Assembly: GCF_000143415.4 (NCBI RefSeq)
Contig: NW_003314261.1
Location: 3,340,880-3,404,879 of the forward strand
Source of the DNA: Selaginella moellendorffii
Taxonomy: Eukaryota > Streptophyta > Lycopodiopsida > Selaginellales > Selaginellaceae
Length of the DNA stretch: 64,000 nt
Reading direction: 5' to 3'
The notes under the pieces are model-generated. The model searched no databases. It was not told where the DNA came from and was given only the letters and a program-made list of their open reading frames with translations. Both the position numbers and the translations under genes were made by a program. Each line of letters opens with the position of its first letter. The stretch's first letter is position 1. Shown piece after piece: positions 1 through 12,407 of the stretch.

Positions 1-2899
1 TGGCTCCTGCTGCTGCTGGTTTTAATTCGATTTTTTCTTCCTCTCTTTCACTCTCTTTGTTGCGCTTGCAGTACGATATCAGATTGGTGATCTGTGCCCG
101 GCTAGATCTCCTCCCGAGGACCTGTGCTCGTCGCTCCGCTTTAGCTTTTCTTATAAGATTGTTCTCGGACACTGATCGTGAGGTTTACAGATAAAAAGCC
201 ACCGGAGTCGAGAGATTCGCTACGAGAAAGCAAGCTGGTTTCCAGTACCCCTCTCTCAAGATCTCTTTTGGAAGGGACTGTGGAGATATAGCCGTCCATA
301 TTCCCATGTTTCAAAGCTTTGGACGCTAGAAACACACACGACGGACAAACAAGCTGTGGCTTAAAAGGGTGGCCTTTTGCATTTTGTACCACCCTCAGAG
401 TAATGGTGAACATGTGCTCGCTGGCTTTCTAAAGTTTTCTCAACACTGACTGGGTGATCGATCGCCCCTCCTTCACACTCCATCGAATTCTTATTTTCAT
501 CATCTTCACCATCGGCTTTAGAACAATTCACAATGATTTTGCCTTGTGGGTCGAGGGAGCGAATCATGTTTTGTCTGCTTTATCGCAAAGTATTTTTGAT
601 CTCCAGCAGCTGCAGTGTAAAAAGTAAAAACGAAAAACATGCGGGTGAAAAACTTGGATGGTGCACGCGTGTGCTGGAAACGAATCATCAGGACCATTCT
701 CTGCTCTTGGTGTTTTCTTTGTATTGCTTCTTGGGCAGTCAGCCAGGCAGGACCAGCTGCTCCCAGCAATCATTTACTCCCAAAGCAGAGCCAAAGAGAA
801 AATTTGCCAGGTATTGTTTCCTGGGTGATTTGGGAAACTTCAGAGGAGAATTAAGCACACACCAGGACTTCATGAACCAGGTCCCATTCTACAACCTTAC
901 ACCAGCCAGCAGAAGCAGCTAGCAACTGCGAAACTGACCACTCAGCCCAGATGTTACTGCCATCCAGGAAAACAGAGAAAAAATATGAAAAAATTATGAG
1001 GAAGATGAAAAATTGCAGCTTTTCGAGGTGAATGGAGAATTGGCAGCTTTGCCCATAATTTTTTAATCCAATATCTCTGCCTGCTGTCTCTGCAAATTAG
1101 TTAGATCACTGTTGCATGCTGTGAAAATTTTGTCTGACCATTTTTCTTGGCTGTGGACTATGACCAGGCCACCTCCATCCCTCTTTATTCCTTGGACAGG
1201 ATTGAGCTAGCTATGCGGTGGGGCACCAAGCAAGCAATTGCACCATGAGGAGGGAGGAGCAAAAGATTTCCAGAGACAGGCCCAAATTGGCTGTCCAAGG
1301 AAAACAAATCTCAACACTCACAAACAAGGTCAACTGTTTTTTATTCACAAACACAACAATGGATGATCTCAAGTCTGGGCTCACACCACCACACCAGCAC
1401 ATTTGAATTGATTTGGTTTTGGGATCTTGTCCCTTTGTGTACTTTTTGTAGAGGATTATATAGTTTGAGAGAAAGCCTAGCTCTAGCTATGCATGTCTTT
1501 TCAGACAAATTACTTTGTTTTCCCTAGGGGATGTTTGGAAGCTACCATACCCAAAACATTAGCCTTGATTCAAGGCCAAGAAATGCAAAAACTAAGTGTA
1601 AACTTCTCACAACCATGTGGTTGCATATGCCTTGTTTTTAAGGAGAGGATGTAAAATTTTCATGTAAGATTCAATGCGTTTGTTTTGCATGGCTACAAGA
1701 AATTTTAATATGCTCTTTGAGAGTGATGGGATTCGATCCCCGGTCGGATCACAAACTAATTAAGTTCGTTACGGGTACTGGGAATCGAACCTCCGAGCTG
1801 TTCTCAACGGTCATCTGGTGGCGCCGACCGCCGGTCTGAAGATCCGGTCGGCAAGATTACCCACCGGTCAGCGGCGGCGGGGTTGCCACGCGGGAGAGGT
1901 GAAAGGTAAAAAAGAAAAAAAGCAAACCAAAGCAAAGCGAGGAAAGCAAAGCGTGCCCTGGCTTGCTCTAGCACGGGGAGGAAAGCAAACGGGCATATTT
2001 CTCTTGCGCTCTAGGCTAGCTCGAGCTCGCGATCTTGATCTTGATCGATATTTCGAGCGCTAATCAGGCGCCGTTGCGCCGATAGATCTGAATTGCGGGG
2101 GAAATTCCCGGCTATCGATCGATCCGCGGAGATGCTGAGCTGCGTCGTCGGCCAATGCAGGTGATGGAAGTGCGAGCACGGCGAGTGGAGGAGGCTATGC
2201 CGCCCGCCGGCGGTGATCGTAAATGTAAGCGTGAGAGGTTTCTATCATCTCCTTTCCTCTCTTTTCTTGATTTCTTGCTTTCATTCCTCTATCGGTTTCC
2301 GATTCATTCATCGCTGTGCCGTGTACTCTGTCCCTCTTTCTCCCAAAGGCGTGAACGAATGTGAAAAAGATTGGAGGCAGTACCAGTGATTATAGCGTAG
2401 CTCCTCGTCCTGGTTGCGTATATCCTGTTTCTCGAGAATTTGGTCGAAGTGATCGCTTGATTCTTTCTTTCCTTTTCTTCCTTGCTGGAGCTAAGAACTG
2501 GACAAATCCTTTGATTATTCCACCGACAGATTTCCCTCTACGGTACGAAGAGATCGCAAATTTGGGGCATTCGCGCAAGCGGCAGGGGCAGCTGCGGCGG
2601 CGATCCTCGTAGCGTCTGGCCAGAAAGTAATGGATGGAACAACACGGTGCTGATTTTCATTGAGTTTGAAGATGCTAAGGAGAAGCCTTGTCGCAAGCGA
2701 AGAATACGAATTCGCGAATGGGGGTTCGCGCAGCAGCGGCGTGGAGTGCTGTCCAGGGCCTGGGTTCTTCTGATATAAAATTGGGATTCACGGATTTTCG
2801 CCAAGAAAGGTGAGTTCTTCTTCTTGCCGCAAATTTAAAGCTTCTCAATTGTTTCCATCGTGATCTTTCAGAGCAGCTTATGCACCGGAGAGAGTGTCA
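1..2899. other. Upstream region without a supported gene; likely promoter/5' UTR of the DUF547 gene in its last part
   Basis: I see no convincing coding exon here. Open frames are short, lack family signatures and overlap on both strands. Positions 1820-2880 are GC-richer and contain splice-like and pyrimidine-rich stretches (for example 2240-2345). They lie just before the first coding exon of the DUF547 gene and probably hold its promoter, 5' UTR and a 5' UTR intron. This is inference from position only. Confidence 0.4.
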
Positions 2900-5459
2900 A
2901 TGCTGCAAGGTAGAAGTAGGCACACCAGAGTCGGGAGCAAAAACGATGTAAGCTTCTTTTCTTGCTCCTTGCGCGTTTTGCTAGTACTTTTTTTTTTTTT
3001 CTCTCTTTTCCTTTTTTTCTTGTTGCCTTCCCGTGATCAGTCGAGATCTGATAATTTTTTCTGTTCGAAGGTCGTTGTCGGGCGAAGGAATGGGCTTAGG
3101 GAGCGGAGAATTGAGCTGGAGCAAGATGTATGTCTACGTTCTGGATTCATATGGTTGATATCTTTTGTCGTGTGTTTGTCAGGTCGCAGGGTTGCGAAGG
3201 AAGCTGATCCAGGAGGAAAATGTCCACAAGGCACTGCAGCGAGCTTTCAATCGACCAATCGGGGCGATACCCAGAGTTCCACAGTATCTTCCGGCTAAGG
3301 TATGCTTCTAGAGTTAAATTTGAGCAAAGGCATTAATATGTTCATTTATTTGCTGCAGACCCGGAAGCTCCTGGCCGAAGTAGCAGTTCTAGAAGAAGAG
3401 GTGGTGCGGCTGGAGGACCGTGTACTGTGCTTACAACAGGATTTAACCGATGAAGCCGTCTACACGTCAATGTTCTCTGCACAACAGAAAGCCGATGCAG
3501 CGGCCAGCTTGAGGAAAGCCAAGCTGTTTTCGGCCGGAGATAAGCGAGCAGCAGCAGGGAAGAAGGACGTTTTGATCGCACAGCTACTGCCGTCGGTAAG
3601 AAAGGATGACCAACAACACCAGCAACAAAAGCAACAGCAGGAAGTGGCTACTGAAAGCGTGAAGAAGAAAGGCTTGCAAGTTCAAAAGGCGTCTATAGCC
3701 AACGAGGTATCCAATCCGGATCAAGCCGCGGCCAGGAATTTACACAAGTCTCAGCTGCTCAACTCGAATGGATTCGTGAAAGGTGTCAGGGAGAAGTACT
3801 TTGGGATCGGCCCGAACGTTAAGCTATCCGTCATTCAAGAGGAAGAACGTGAGAAGGAGAATCTGCAGCAGCAACAGCTCAAGAAAGCCAATCAGGACGT
3901 TGAGACTGTTACATTTTCCAGAGAAGAGACGGACAAGGAACTATTACCAGCAAGCACCACAGCGAAGGTACGTAATTTGTAAGTTTATTCAGGCTCTTTG
4001 GTTGAGTGACACGAGTATGGTTTTATTTACAGACCGAACTTCATACAAGTTTTAAGGCTCCAACAGTCTCAGCAAAACCTCCCACTCCTACTGCTTCTGC
4101 TGAGAAGTCGAAGCTGAGCGGACCAAACAGGGTCTCTGAAGAGCTGGTGAAGTGCCTGATGGGAATCTACGGAATGATGACGAGACTGTACTCGCTCTCC
4201 GATTCGGACGCCTCGTCCGTTATTTCCAGGTCCACATTCTCGAGCTTTAGCTCGCAGACAAAGAGCTCGTCCTCGAGCAGCTACACGACGGCCAAGAACG
4301 CCTCGGATTTCTCACTCGAGCTCGACCGTGATCCATATGGAGTCTGCTGCCAAGGATGTCAGTCTCGGGACGTCGGTCCCTACAGGCACTTCCAGAACAT
4401 TGGTGCCGATTCCTTTGACTACAGCAGGATACCAAACTCGGCATCCTTGTTCCGGAGACTGAGGTGAGGTTGTGATTGTATCTTTTCCAGATACTTAAGT
4501 TTTTTTCTTTCTTGCAATCGATGCAGAGTTTTGATAGGCAAGCTGGCGGGGGTCGATCTACAACATATGACTCGACAGCAGAAGCTGGCATTTTGGATTA
4601 ACGTATACAACGCATGCATGATGCATGTAAGTTTTTGTCCGGCTTCGTGTTTGTCTTGTTTTTAATTCTCGCTTTACACCCGACTCCACTCGCTCACACT
4701 TCCGTCATGCTTGTGTAGGCTTTTCTCGAATACGGGATCCCTTGTGGTCCTCATCAAGTTGTTGGGCTTATGCGGAAGGTATGCTTATAGATGTGTGTCT
4801 GATCTGCTAATCCCATTTTCATTCATCTCCAGGCAACGCTAAATGTCGGAGGATACACACTCAACGCTCTTGCAATCGAGCACTTTATCCTCCGCCTTCC
4901 CTCCCACTCAAAACAAGTAAGCTATTCTCTTTTCTATACCAATCAAGTCACGGCTGATGGATGGATCTTTCTGCTTTGCCAGGCTTTTGTAAAGCTAACA
5001 AGTAAAGATAAGGCACACATCCAGAACAACTTGGGACTTGAGTGGCCCGAGCCACTTGTCTGCTTCGCACTTTGCTGCGGTAGCAAGTCTTCACCAGCTG
5101 TAAGTTTGTCTTTGTTTTTCTGTCTTAGAAAAAAGGAAAGAAATCACGGAACGTTCTTCCAGGTCCGCGTGTACACGGCTGGCGACGTGGAGAACGAGCT
5201 GGAGGCCGCAAAGAAGGAGTACCTCCAGGCGGCGGTGGGAGTGAGCCAGAGCAAAGGCAAAGTCCTCATCCCAAAGCTGCTCGACTGGAACCTGCGGGTG
5301 TTTGCGAAGGACAGGGAGTCCCTGGTGGAGTGGATCTGCGACCAGCTCCCGGGCGACCTCCAGCGCGAGCTCCAGAGATGCATCGGCCGCTGCTCGCCAT
5401 CGCCGCCCCTCCAGGTGATGCCATATGACTTCAACTTTCGTTACTTGTTGACAGCGTAG
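2900..5459 (+). CDS. MIP1 leucine-zipper / DUF547 domain protein
   Basis: The protein has about 639 residues from ten exons: 2900-2947, 3071-3127, 3183-3299, 3359-3967, 4033-4463, 4527-4626, 4719-4778, 4833-4916, 4983-5099, 5163-5459. All junctions are GT-AG and phase-consistent. The N-terminal third is a heptad-rich coiled coil (about residues 25-120, with [14 protein letters not shown] and [17 protein letters not shown]), the usual MIP1-type zipper of this plant family. The middle is Lys/Gln/Ser-rich and probably disordered. The C-terminal half is a complete DUF547 domain, with [19 protein letters not shown], the [14 protein letters not shown] stretch, [20 protein letters not shown] and the closing YDFNFRYLL. 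The molecular function of DUF547 is unknown; the name MIP1 comes from interaction with a MADS-box factor. The first ATG after the leader was taken as start, and a further 5' coding exon cannot be excluded. No damage is visible. Confidence 0.9.
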
Positions 5460-6240
5460 AAGCAAAAGCCCAGTCCAACGAGAGAGAATCAAACCGGGGA
5501 AAGCTCGAGGATTGATCAGCCTGATCAAGTCACTGTGACACAGGACAGAGAAAAAGAAGGAGAGAACCATCGCCGCCGCTGCCTCGCTGCCACCGTCGCC
5601 GCCACCTTTGTGTATCTGTACAATATAAATTACTTACTGATCGCCAATATAATGGAGTGAAAAGAGCACTCATTTACTGTCGCGAAGACGAAGAAGTTGC
5701 CGTTGCTATCGCCAAAACTGTTAGTGGCATTCATTCAAGAGGGGTCTCGATCGATCTTTCTCACTGGGCATTGACGTTTGTGCTCGGGCAAGGGCCTCAT
5801 GCTTGCAGCCGAGGCCAGAACATCAAAACAGGGACGTTTTGGGACCTTTTAAAGTGTGATGGTCACCCTGAAGAAATAGAAGCCCAGTACGTAAATCTCA
5901 CATTGATGGAGAAAAATTGACATTGGGAAGATCCTGGAAGGAATAAAAGCACGACTTACCCCACCGTACGAGTTGAACCACATTTTCCATACATTTCCTC
6001 TTGGGACATCTTTTCCAACACACAGTCAGTGATAATAAAATCAATTTGCATCCATTGCATTGTGGTCTCCTCCAGCCCAAAAACATGTAATAATTAGAAG
6101 ATATTGAGAAATTTGAAGGCCTTCTAGCTAGAAGAGAACATAACCACGATCCACACTAAAGAGTGTCTTGCAATTGAGTGACCTCTCACATCGCGTTTCA
6201 TACAAAAAACAAAAATTCTAGAACATCAATCTCATCCTCT
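5460..6240. other. Convergent intergenic region between the DUF547 gene and eS30
   Basis: This holds the 3' UTRs of two genes that face each other. An open frame at 5657-5920 (87 codons, +) has no recognisable domain and lies where a 3' UTR is expected, so I do not call it. No RNA gene or mobile element is evident. Confidence 0.4.
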
Positions 6241-6576
<336 letters not shown>

Positions 6577-6888
6577 CCTCTTCGCGCACGCAAAACCCTC
6601 CCTGCCCTAAATTAGCCCTAAGTTTGTGTCCCCGATCGACGGTCCTTATGGAATTGGATTATCGAACGGCCCCTCAATTAATCACATTAGTGTAACCCTA
6701 AACCAGAAACCTTTATGAAAATTTCAAACTAAAATATTTGGACCGTCCGGATGGGGAAAGATCTGACGGTGAAACGGCCATAAGGTATAAAAGGTGCTTC
6801 ATTTAGACCCTAGAAACCCTAATATAAAGGCGAGTTTTGAGCTAGAAGCGGTGAGTTCCATTTTTCTCTCTGGTAAGACGCTAGCGCT
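6577..6888. promoter_or_regulatory. Divergent promoter of eS30 and the proline-rich gene, with telo-boxes
   Basis: This 312-bp spacer lies between two start codons that point apart. A perfect telo-box AAACCCTAA is at 6814-6822, and a related AACCCTAAA lies at about 6694-6702. A TATAAAA at 6786-6792 is well placed for the plus-strand gene. Telo-boxes are known to co-ordinate ribosomal-protein gene expression in dividing plant cells. Their action on either gene here is inferred. Confidence 0.6.
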
Positions 6889-8183
6889 ATGGCTCGCCAC
6901 ATCGCCGCCACTCCGCCACCGGCGCCGTCGCATCATCAGGCACACAACAGGAGGAGGAGCGCGCCGCCGCCCAAGAGCGAAAAACCATCGCCAAGGAGGG
7001 CGTCATCTCCGCCGCCGCCACCGCCGCCGCCTCCAGCAAAGACGGTCAAGCCCAAGTCCCCACCAGCGAAGCCGAGGCACAGCAGCGGCCATCCTCCAGC
7101 TACAGGGCCGCCACCTTCTTCCGATACAATCACTTGGCGTCCAAGGAGGTTTGGGCCGCCGCCACCTCCCGCTCACGACACGATAGTATGGCAACCAAGG
7201 CCGCCATCGCCGCCTTCGTCACTCGGCTGGAGCTCCTCCACTATTGCTCCCCCTCCGGCATCGTTATCGCCATCAGCAGCGGCAGCTGCAGCGTTTGCGA
7301 CGCCGCCTGGGCTGCTCGTGGCAGGCATCGTCATGTTCCTGCTTGCTATAGTGGCCATCGTCACCAGCATCTGGATACTCTGCAAGAGGAGGAGAGACAA
7401 GGTGGCTGACAGCATTTTGGTGGAGTACGTCGGGAGCAGCCATTTTCCTGGCGATGGCAGCAGCAGCAAGCGAGATTGCATCATACCCTTGAGCGAGATC
7501 GAGGATGCACGGCTCAGGGACAAGCTCGGTGCCTTCGTCCGAGAGAAGCAGCAGGAGCATCTTCAACCGTCGCAGCTAAATGCCAGTCCTCCAAGGCGCT
7601 TGCCTCCTTCGGCATTTTTCGGCGGTGTCCGCCCCGTGGATCCAATCGTTGGGGCTCCAGTTCAACACCACCTGATGGAGGTGCCAACTTATGAGGACGA
7701 GATCCGGGGAAGCACGGTGGAGTATCCTCCGATCTTCCATGGCTTCGCTCCCACGCAGCACGTCCACGAGCTTGCAGATGAGCCGCCAAGAACTTCTGTC
7801 TGCCGTCGCGATCCAAGTGCTGCACGTCGAAGCGACTACATCGAGCAGCGTTATCAACGAGACCAAGCCAAGGTTGTGGATCCAGTGTGTCGTCCTGACA
7901 CCGTGTTCGATCCTGGAGATGATTGGGTTGCTCGGCTGGGGGCAGCAATAGAGAAGCGAGAAGAAATGGAGAAACAGATCCAGAGGATCATCGAGTTTGG
8001 GATGAAGAAGCCCCGCGTCAAACACGTCCACCGGTAAGTTTTCGTGCTTGATAGAAAGAACAAGCGACTAATGGAGCTGTTTTTAGGAGCCGTGAGGTGT
8101 ATAAGCACGTGGCTGCGACAGCCAATTCCGGAACTAGTCTTTGCGTACACGATTCGGACGCCCAGGTAAATACCACTTCCTGA
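6889..8183 (+). CDS. Proline-rich single-pass membrane protein, function unknown
   Basis: The large first exon (6889-8033) joins in phase to 8087-8183, giving about 413 residues. Residues 1-130 are rich in Pro, Ser, His and basic residues with runs of eight or nine prolines, like an extensin/PERK ectodomain. There is no clear cleaved signal peptide. At about residues 142-165 there is a single hydrophobic segment (LLVAGIVMFLLAIVAIVTSI) followed by the stop-transfer KRRR. The remaining 240 residues are acidic/basic mixed and probably cytosolic. No kinase or other named domain is present, which separates it from PERK receptor kinases. The 3' end is less certain: a GTAAAT at 8166 could be a donor, but the frame closes at 8181-8183. 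It could be a surface or wall-attachment protein; that is speculation. Confidence 0.65.
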
Positions 8184-9567
8184 GTTTAGAGATTATAACT
8201 TTCGTTTGAACTAGCCTTCCACCTCGGAGGCTAACCTTGAGCTCGGAACGTAGGAACGGAAGGAGGTACGCTTTTCAGTCGTTTTGGATTGATGGTTGGT
8301 AGGAAGGATCACAAGCAAAACTCTCGTTTTTTAAACCGGAAAAAAGGAAGAAAAGACGGATGCATAAGCAAAAAGCTCTTGGCATTCATCACTTATTTAT
8401 TTTAAAAGGATGAAACCATGGGGAAACATGGAATTCCCTTCATCCTTCAGAGGAGACATGACAAAAAACACCATGAGGAGATGACAAACAAAAGACACCA
8501 TATCAAAGCGACTTTGTAGATTATACAAAGGCTTTTGTTTTAAATGTTTGAGAATATTAGATTTATCTTTTATGGTTTTCAATGTTTGAGAATATTGACA
8601 GAATAGTGGAGAATGCAGCTTCTTTTTTTATTCTCACACTCATATTGGAAAACTAGAATTAAAAAGATTCAACTTTGGTCTTGGCCTTAATCTCTTGGGA
8701 CTTAGATGATGGATTGATCATCAGAGTGCTGCAAAAATGCTTTAAATTTGCTCATGGAACATAAAATTGGGTTATGCCAACTAATCATTTTAGGAACACC
8801 TTGGTTGATTTGGAATTGCAAATGGTTTAGTGGATCTAAAACTTTTCTCTTATAACATGTAACGAAGGTCTACAGTTATTACAAAACCATAGGGACAGTC
8901 TAGTTCTTATAACTCCAATGCACTGAATTGTGTTATTTCATTTCTTCGTTTCTTGTTTAGCAAGAATTATTGTGTCATTAATATCACCATCCTACCATAA
9001 AATCCTATGATTTTCTTCTGCTTCATCCTTAAGTAACCCAATTACGCGTTCTCCTAAATCTCGTAAGTTTATCTCGACGTTAAAGTCGTCAACCTCTCCC
9101 ACGTCCACTGTTAGACAACTGAAAGGGAACCTTGCAATTTGGTCTTTGTCATAAAATAAGCTTCTTTGCTCTTTGCTGAAATGGCTGAAATTTATTACTT
9201 ATGGTTGAACCCAATACATCGCTATTTGTACCTGTTCTGATTTCTCTATTACTTTTATGTCTTAACCCCAAGAGAAAGAAGGCCCCCGACTTCTTCCAGT
9301 CTGATACTTCCTTTACCAGCGTTTCTCTCATTTTTGTAGGTCACTTCCAGAGATAACTGCGGCTGTCTAGGCAGCCTAACTGACTTAGAAGTGTACAGGA
9401 TATCAAGCTCCTTTGAAGAGCCATCATACAACTATTTTTTGGAATTTCTTATGATAACCAAATCCATACCTAAGGAATGATTGTGAAGTCATTGCACCCA
9501 AATGTATACTCATTTGGATTATCGTTTTCATCTCTACATATACAACAAAACTAATTACCCAATCTCA
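8184..9567. other. AT-rich intergenic region
   Basis: I see nothing I can name in this stretch. Only short, stop-rich frames occur, and AT content is much higher than in the flanking genes. No terminal repeats or RNA gene signature was found. Confidence 0.4.
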
Positions 9568-9900
9568 TTAAATAGTACTCATTTTTGCAAATCCAAGCCA
9601 TGAAATGCTGCCTGTGAGGATAACCTGTTTTCTATCCATCCTACAACCCCTATGAACATCACTATGGTCACCGTAAAGGTAGACAGATCCCAACCTACTG
9701 TCCCGCACTGTAACAACGAAGTTTACCTGCCATGGCGATTCAATTGGTGTACACCAAGCCTTGTACGAATCTACACAAATGTTATCAACTACCTTGTAAG
9801 GACCTCCATCAATGCCCATCTTCATCCCTGACGAGAGCCTGTCAATTTTGGAAGATGAAAAGCAGTCATCCTTCGCCAGCTGCCCAGACCTAAATAGATC
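9568..9900 (-). other. Possible exon or gene relic, unrecognised
   Basis: About 110 codons stay open on the minus strand, downstream of the PPR stop. They begin after an acceptor-like CTATTTAG near 9890 and have protein-like composition (for example SSGMKMGIDGGPYKVVDN and VRDSRLGSVYLYGDHSD). I do not recognise the family. It may be a relic of a gene otherwise lost, or a chance open frame. No start or partner exons could be fixed. Confidence 0.25.
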
Positions 9901-9968
9901 GAGACCTTTTAGATTAGGGCTTAGCTTTCAAAATTTGTAAGAATATTATTTAGAAGATAGTTTGTCGC

Positions 9969-12407
9969 TCAACTTTGCACGGTGTTTGCCATGAGCATAT
10001 AGCCCGCGCCAGAGGCATCGTCCTTCGCACGATCCGAGAGCTCAAACGCAACCTTGGCCACCTCCACATTCTTGGATCGAGCGCAAGCCCCCAGCACCGA
10101 CCTCCACGTAACCTCATTCGCCTCGAGTGGCATCCCCCTCACCATCGCCACCGCTTCATCGATCTCCCCCGCGCGCCCCAGCGAATCGGCCATGCAGTGG
10201 TAGTGCTCGATCCTGGCCTCCACCCTCTCCTCCCTGCGCATCTCCTCGAACTTCTCCCGGCACTCGTCCACCAGCCCAGCATGACTGCACGCCGTGAGCA
10301 CCGAGAGGTAGCTCACCGCGTCTCGTCGCACGCCTTCCTCTCGCATCGCTTCCAGGAGGCCGAGAGCTCGGCTGGTCATTCCCTGGTGGCTGTATCCCGC
10401 GAGAAGAGCGTTCCAGGTGACCACGCCCCGGCTTGGCATCGCGTCGAATGCCTGCTGCGCGTCGGCCGGGCTCCCACACTTCGCGTAGCAGCTCACCAGG
10501 CAAGTCCCGAGCACCGGATCGCTCTCCATCCCCAGCCGGCATATCTCGCAGTGGAGTAGCTTGACAGCGCTCACGTCCGCCATGGCCTCGCAAGCCTTGA
10601 GCCCCGCGGCGAGAGCTTTCACGTCGAGGGCGATGCCTGTGGCTTTCATCCGCTGGAGCATCTCCAAAGCCAGTACGCCATCTCCGGCCGCGGCGTGTCC
10701 CTGTATGAGCACTGTCCAGGTCACTACCCCGCGGGAGCTCGAGTCGATCGAGAGGAACGCGCTGCTTGCGTCCGCCATGCTGCCGCACTTCGCGTAGAGA
10801 TCCACCAGGCAATTTGTAACGAAGGCGAGGTCGTCGGGTTTGAGCCCCGCCTTGGTTGCCAAGGTGTGTATCGCCATACCCCGCTCGAGAGCTTTCGCCT
10901 TGAGAAGTTTGCCATCCATTGCAGTCCCTGCTTCCTTCTCCGACAAGCTCAAGCACGCCTGCAGAGCAGCAACGAAGACGGGGCCGTCCAACGAAGCACA
11001 GCCGTTTCGATCGACGAGCTGCTCGAACAGGCCAAGAGCCAGCTCCCCTCCATCGCTCTCTGCATAGCCAAGCATCAGCTCAGTCCACGAAGCGAGATCG
11101 CGAAGCCTCATCCTCTCGAATACCTTGTTAGCGTCAACGAGGCTTCCACACTCCACGTACATGTGAATCAGCGCGTTTCCAAGCACCAAGGCCGAGCCGA
11201 AACCATGTCGCACGGCCTCCGAGTGTAAGAACATCCCCATCTCCAGCGCCGCCACCTTTAGAAGCTGCTTGCCATGATCGACTCGAGATCCATCCTCTTT
11301 GGCTGCTACGCCCGTGCAAGCCTTGACTGCCGCTACAAAGCTTCTCGCGTCCGGCCGGGAGTTCGACGCGATCATGCTCGGGAAGAGATCCAGTGCAGCC
11401 TCGGCCTCGTTGTTTTCAACGTATCCCAGAATCAAGGCGGTCCAGGAAACCACTGTGTGACGAACCATCCGGTCGAAAACCTTCCGAGCATCAAGCATCG
11501 TCCCGAGCTTCCCATACAAGTCCACAAGAGTGTTGGCGACGAACACATCCAGATCAAACCCGAACGAAGCAGCTTGCGAGTGAAGAGCCATGCCTTTCTC
11601 CAAAGCAGCAAGCCTCTGCCCATCTTCGGCTACCAGGCCGGAGCAAGCCTTGAGAGCAGCAACAAACGTCCGAGCGCTTGGAGCACAATAGCTCTCCCTT
11701 CTCTGCATCCTCTCAAACATCTCTAGCGCCACCTTCTCCTCTCCATTCTCCGCGTAGCCCATGATCAACGAGGTCCACGACACCGCATCCGGGAGCTTGA
11801 TCTTCTCAAACACCTCTCGAGCAAGCAACATGCTTCCACAGTTGGAGTACATATCCACCAGCGCATTTGAAACGAAGATCCCTGTATCCATCCCAGCTTT
11901 CCCAGCTCGCAAGTGGACAGCAATCCCTGCCTTAAGTGCTGCTTCTTTTCTCGGAAGCTCTTCCTGTCCATCACCCTCGAGCTCTTCCTGCTTAGCAACG
12001 CTGCTGCAAGCCTTGATTCCAGCCACAAAAGTCCGAGCGTTTGGCTTACAGCCTTCCTCTTGGAGCCTGTAGAAGCACTGCAAAGCCAAGCTTCCCTGTC
12101 CATTCTCACTGTATCCATAGACCAGCGTCGTCCAAGTCACCACATTCTGGCAAGCAATTCCCTGGAACACCACCTCGGCGTCCCTGACACTTCCACACCT
12201 GAAGTACATGTTTAGCAGCGAGCTCGCAACGTAAATGTCTGAATCCTCCCGGCCACATCTCACGGCCGCTGCGTGAAGTCTTTTGCCTCTCTGTAAATCT
12301 CGTGAGCTGCCGCAAGCTCTCAGCTGAGAGACCAAGCTTCCTGTCCTGCCTTCCTCGCTTAAGTTCGCAAGGATGTGGGTCTCTCTGGCTTCACTGTTGT
12401 TAAGCAT
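9969..12407 (-). CDS. Pentatricopeptide repeat (PPR) protein, PLS type with truncated E region
   Basis: This is a single-exon gene of 812 codons. PPR proteins bind single-stranded RNA one base per repeat and mostly act in plastids or mitochondria. Repeats run from about residue 25 to the C-terminus. Signatures include DIYVASSLLNMYFRCGSV, NVVTWTTLVYGYSENGQG, FVSNALVDMYSNCGSM and GVVTWNALLAGYSHQGM, a pattern of alternating P, L and S motifs. The end (VTWRSVLGACARSKNVEVA, then YMLMANTV and a stop) resembles an E1 motif cut short. There is no E2 or DYW deaminase domain, so any RNA editing role would need a partner deaminase. Several L motifs carry an extra 10-20 residues between the ACSS helix and the ALExGM helix. 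The N-terminus (MLNNSEARETH) is not a strong targeting peptide, so the destination is unclear. It lies in tandem with the E2 gene. Confidence 0.9.
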   Translation of the reverse strand: MLNNSEARETHILANLSEEGRTGSLVSQLRACGSSRDLQRGKRLHAAAVRCGREDSDIYVASSLLNMYFRCGSVRDAEVVFQGIACQNVVTWTTLVYGYSENGQGSLALQCFYRLQEEGCKPNARTFVAGIKACSSVAKQEELEGDGQEELPRKEAALKAGIAVHLRAGKAGMDTGIFVSNALVDMYSNCGSMLLAREVFEKIKLPDAVSWTSLIMGYAENGEEKVALEMFERMQRRESYCAPSARTFVAALKACSGLVAEDGQRLAALEKGMALHSQAASFGFDLDVFVANTLVDLYGKLGTMLDARKVFDRMVRHTVVSWTALILGYVENNEAEAALDLFPSMIASNSRPDARSFVAAVKACTGVAAKEDGSRVDHGKQLLKVAALEMGMFLHSEAVRHGFGSALVLGNALIHMYVECGSLVDANKVFERMRLRDLASWTELMLGYAESDGGELALGLFEQLVDRNGCASLDGPVFVAALQACLSLSEKEAGTAMDGKLLKAKALERGMAIHTLATKAGLKPDDLAFVTNCLVDLYAKCGSMADASSAFLSIDSSSRGVVTWTVLIQGHAAAGDGVLALEMLQRMKATGIALDVKALAAGLKACEAMADVSAVKLLHCEICRLGMESDPVLGTCLVSCYAKCGSPADAQQAFDAMPSRGVVTWNALLAGYSHQGMTSRALGLLEAMREEGVRRDAVSYLSVLTACSHAGLVDECREKFEEMRREERVEARIEHYHCMADSLGRAGEIDEAVAMVRGMPLEANEVTWRSVLGACARSKNVEVAKVAFELSDRAKDDASGAGYMLMANTVQS

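Noticed and set aside
1727-1791. Motifs like the tRNA B box (GGTTCGATTCC on the minus strand near 1781-1791, a similar one near 1730-1742)
   Set aside because: No cloverleaf could be built: T-stem pairing fails and no acceptor stem or A box fits. Too weak for a tRNA or SINE call.
5657-5920. 87-codon frame downstream of the DUF547 gene
   Set aside because: Lies in the expected 3' UTR/spacer, with no domain and no splice partners.
10156-10956. 266-codon frame on the minus strand inside the PPR gene
   Set aside because: Shadow of the GC-rich PPR coding sequence; Arg/Gly-rich without a domain.
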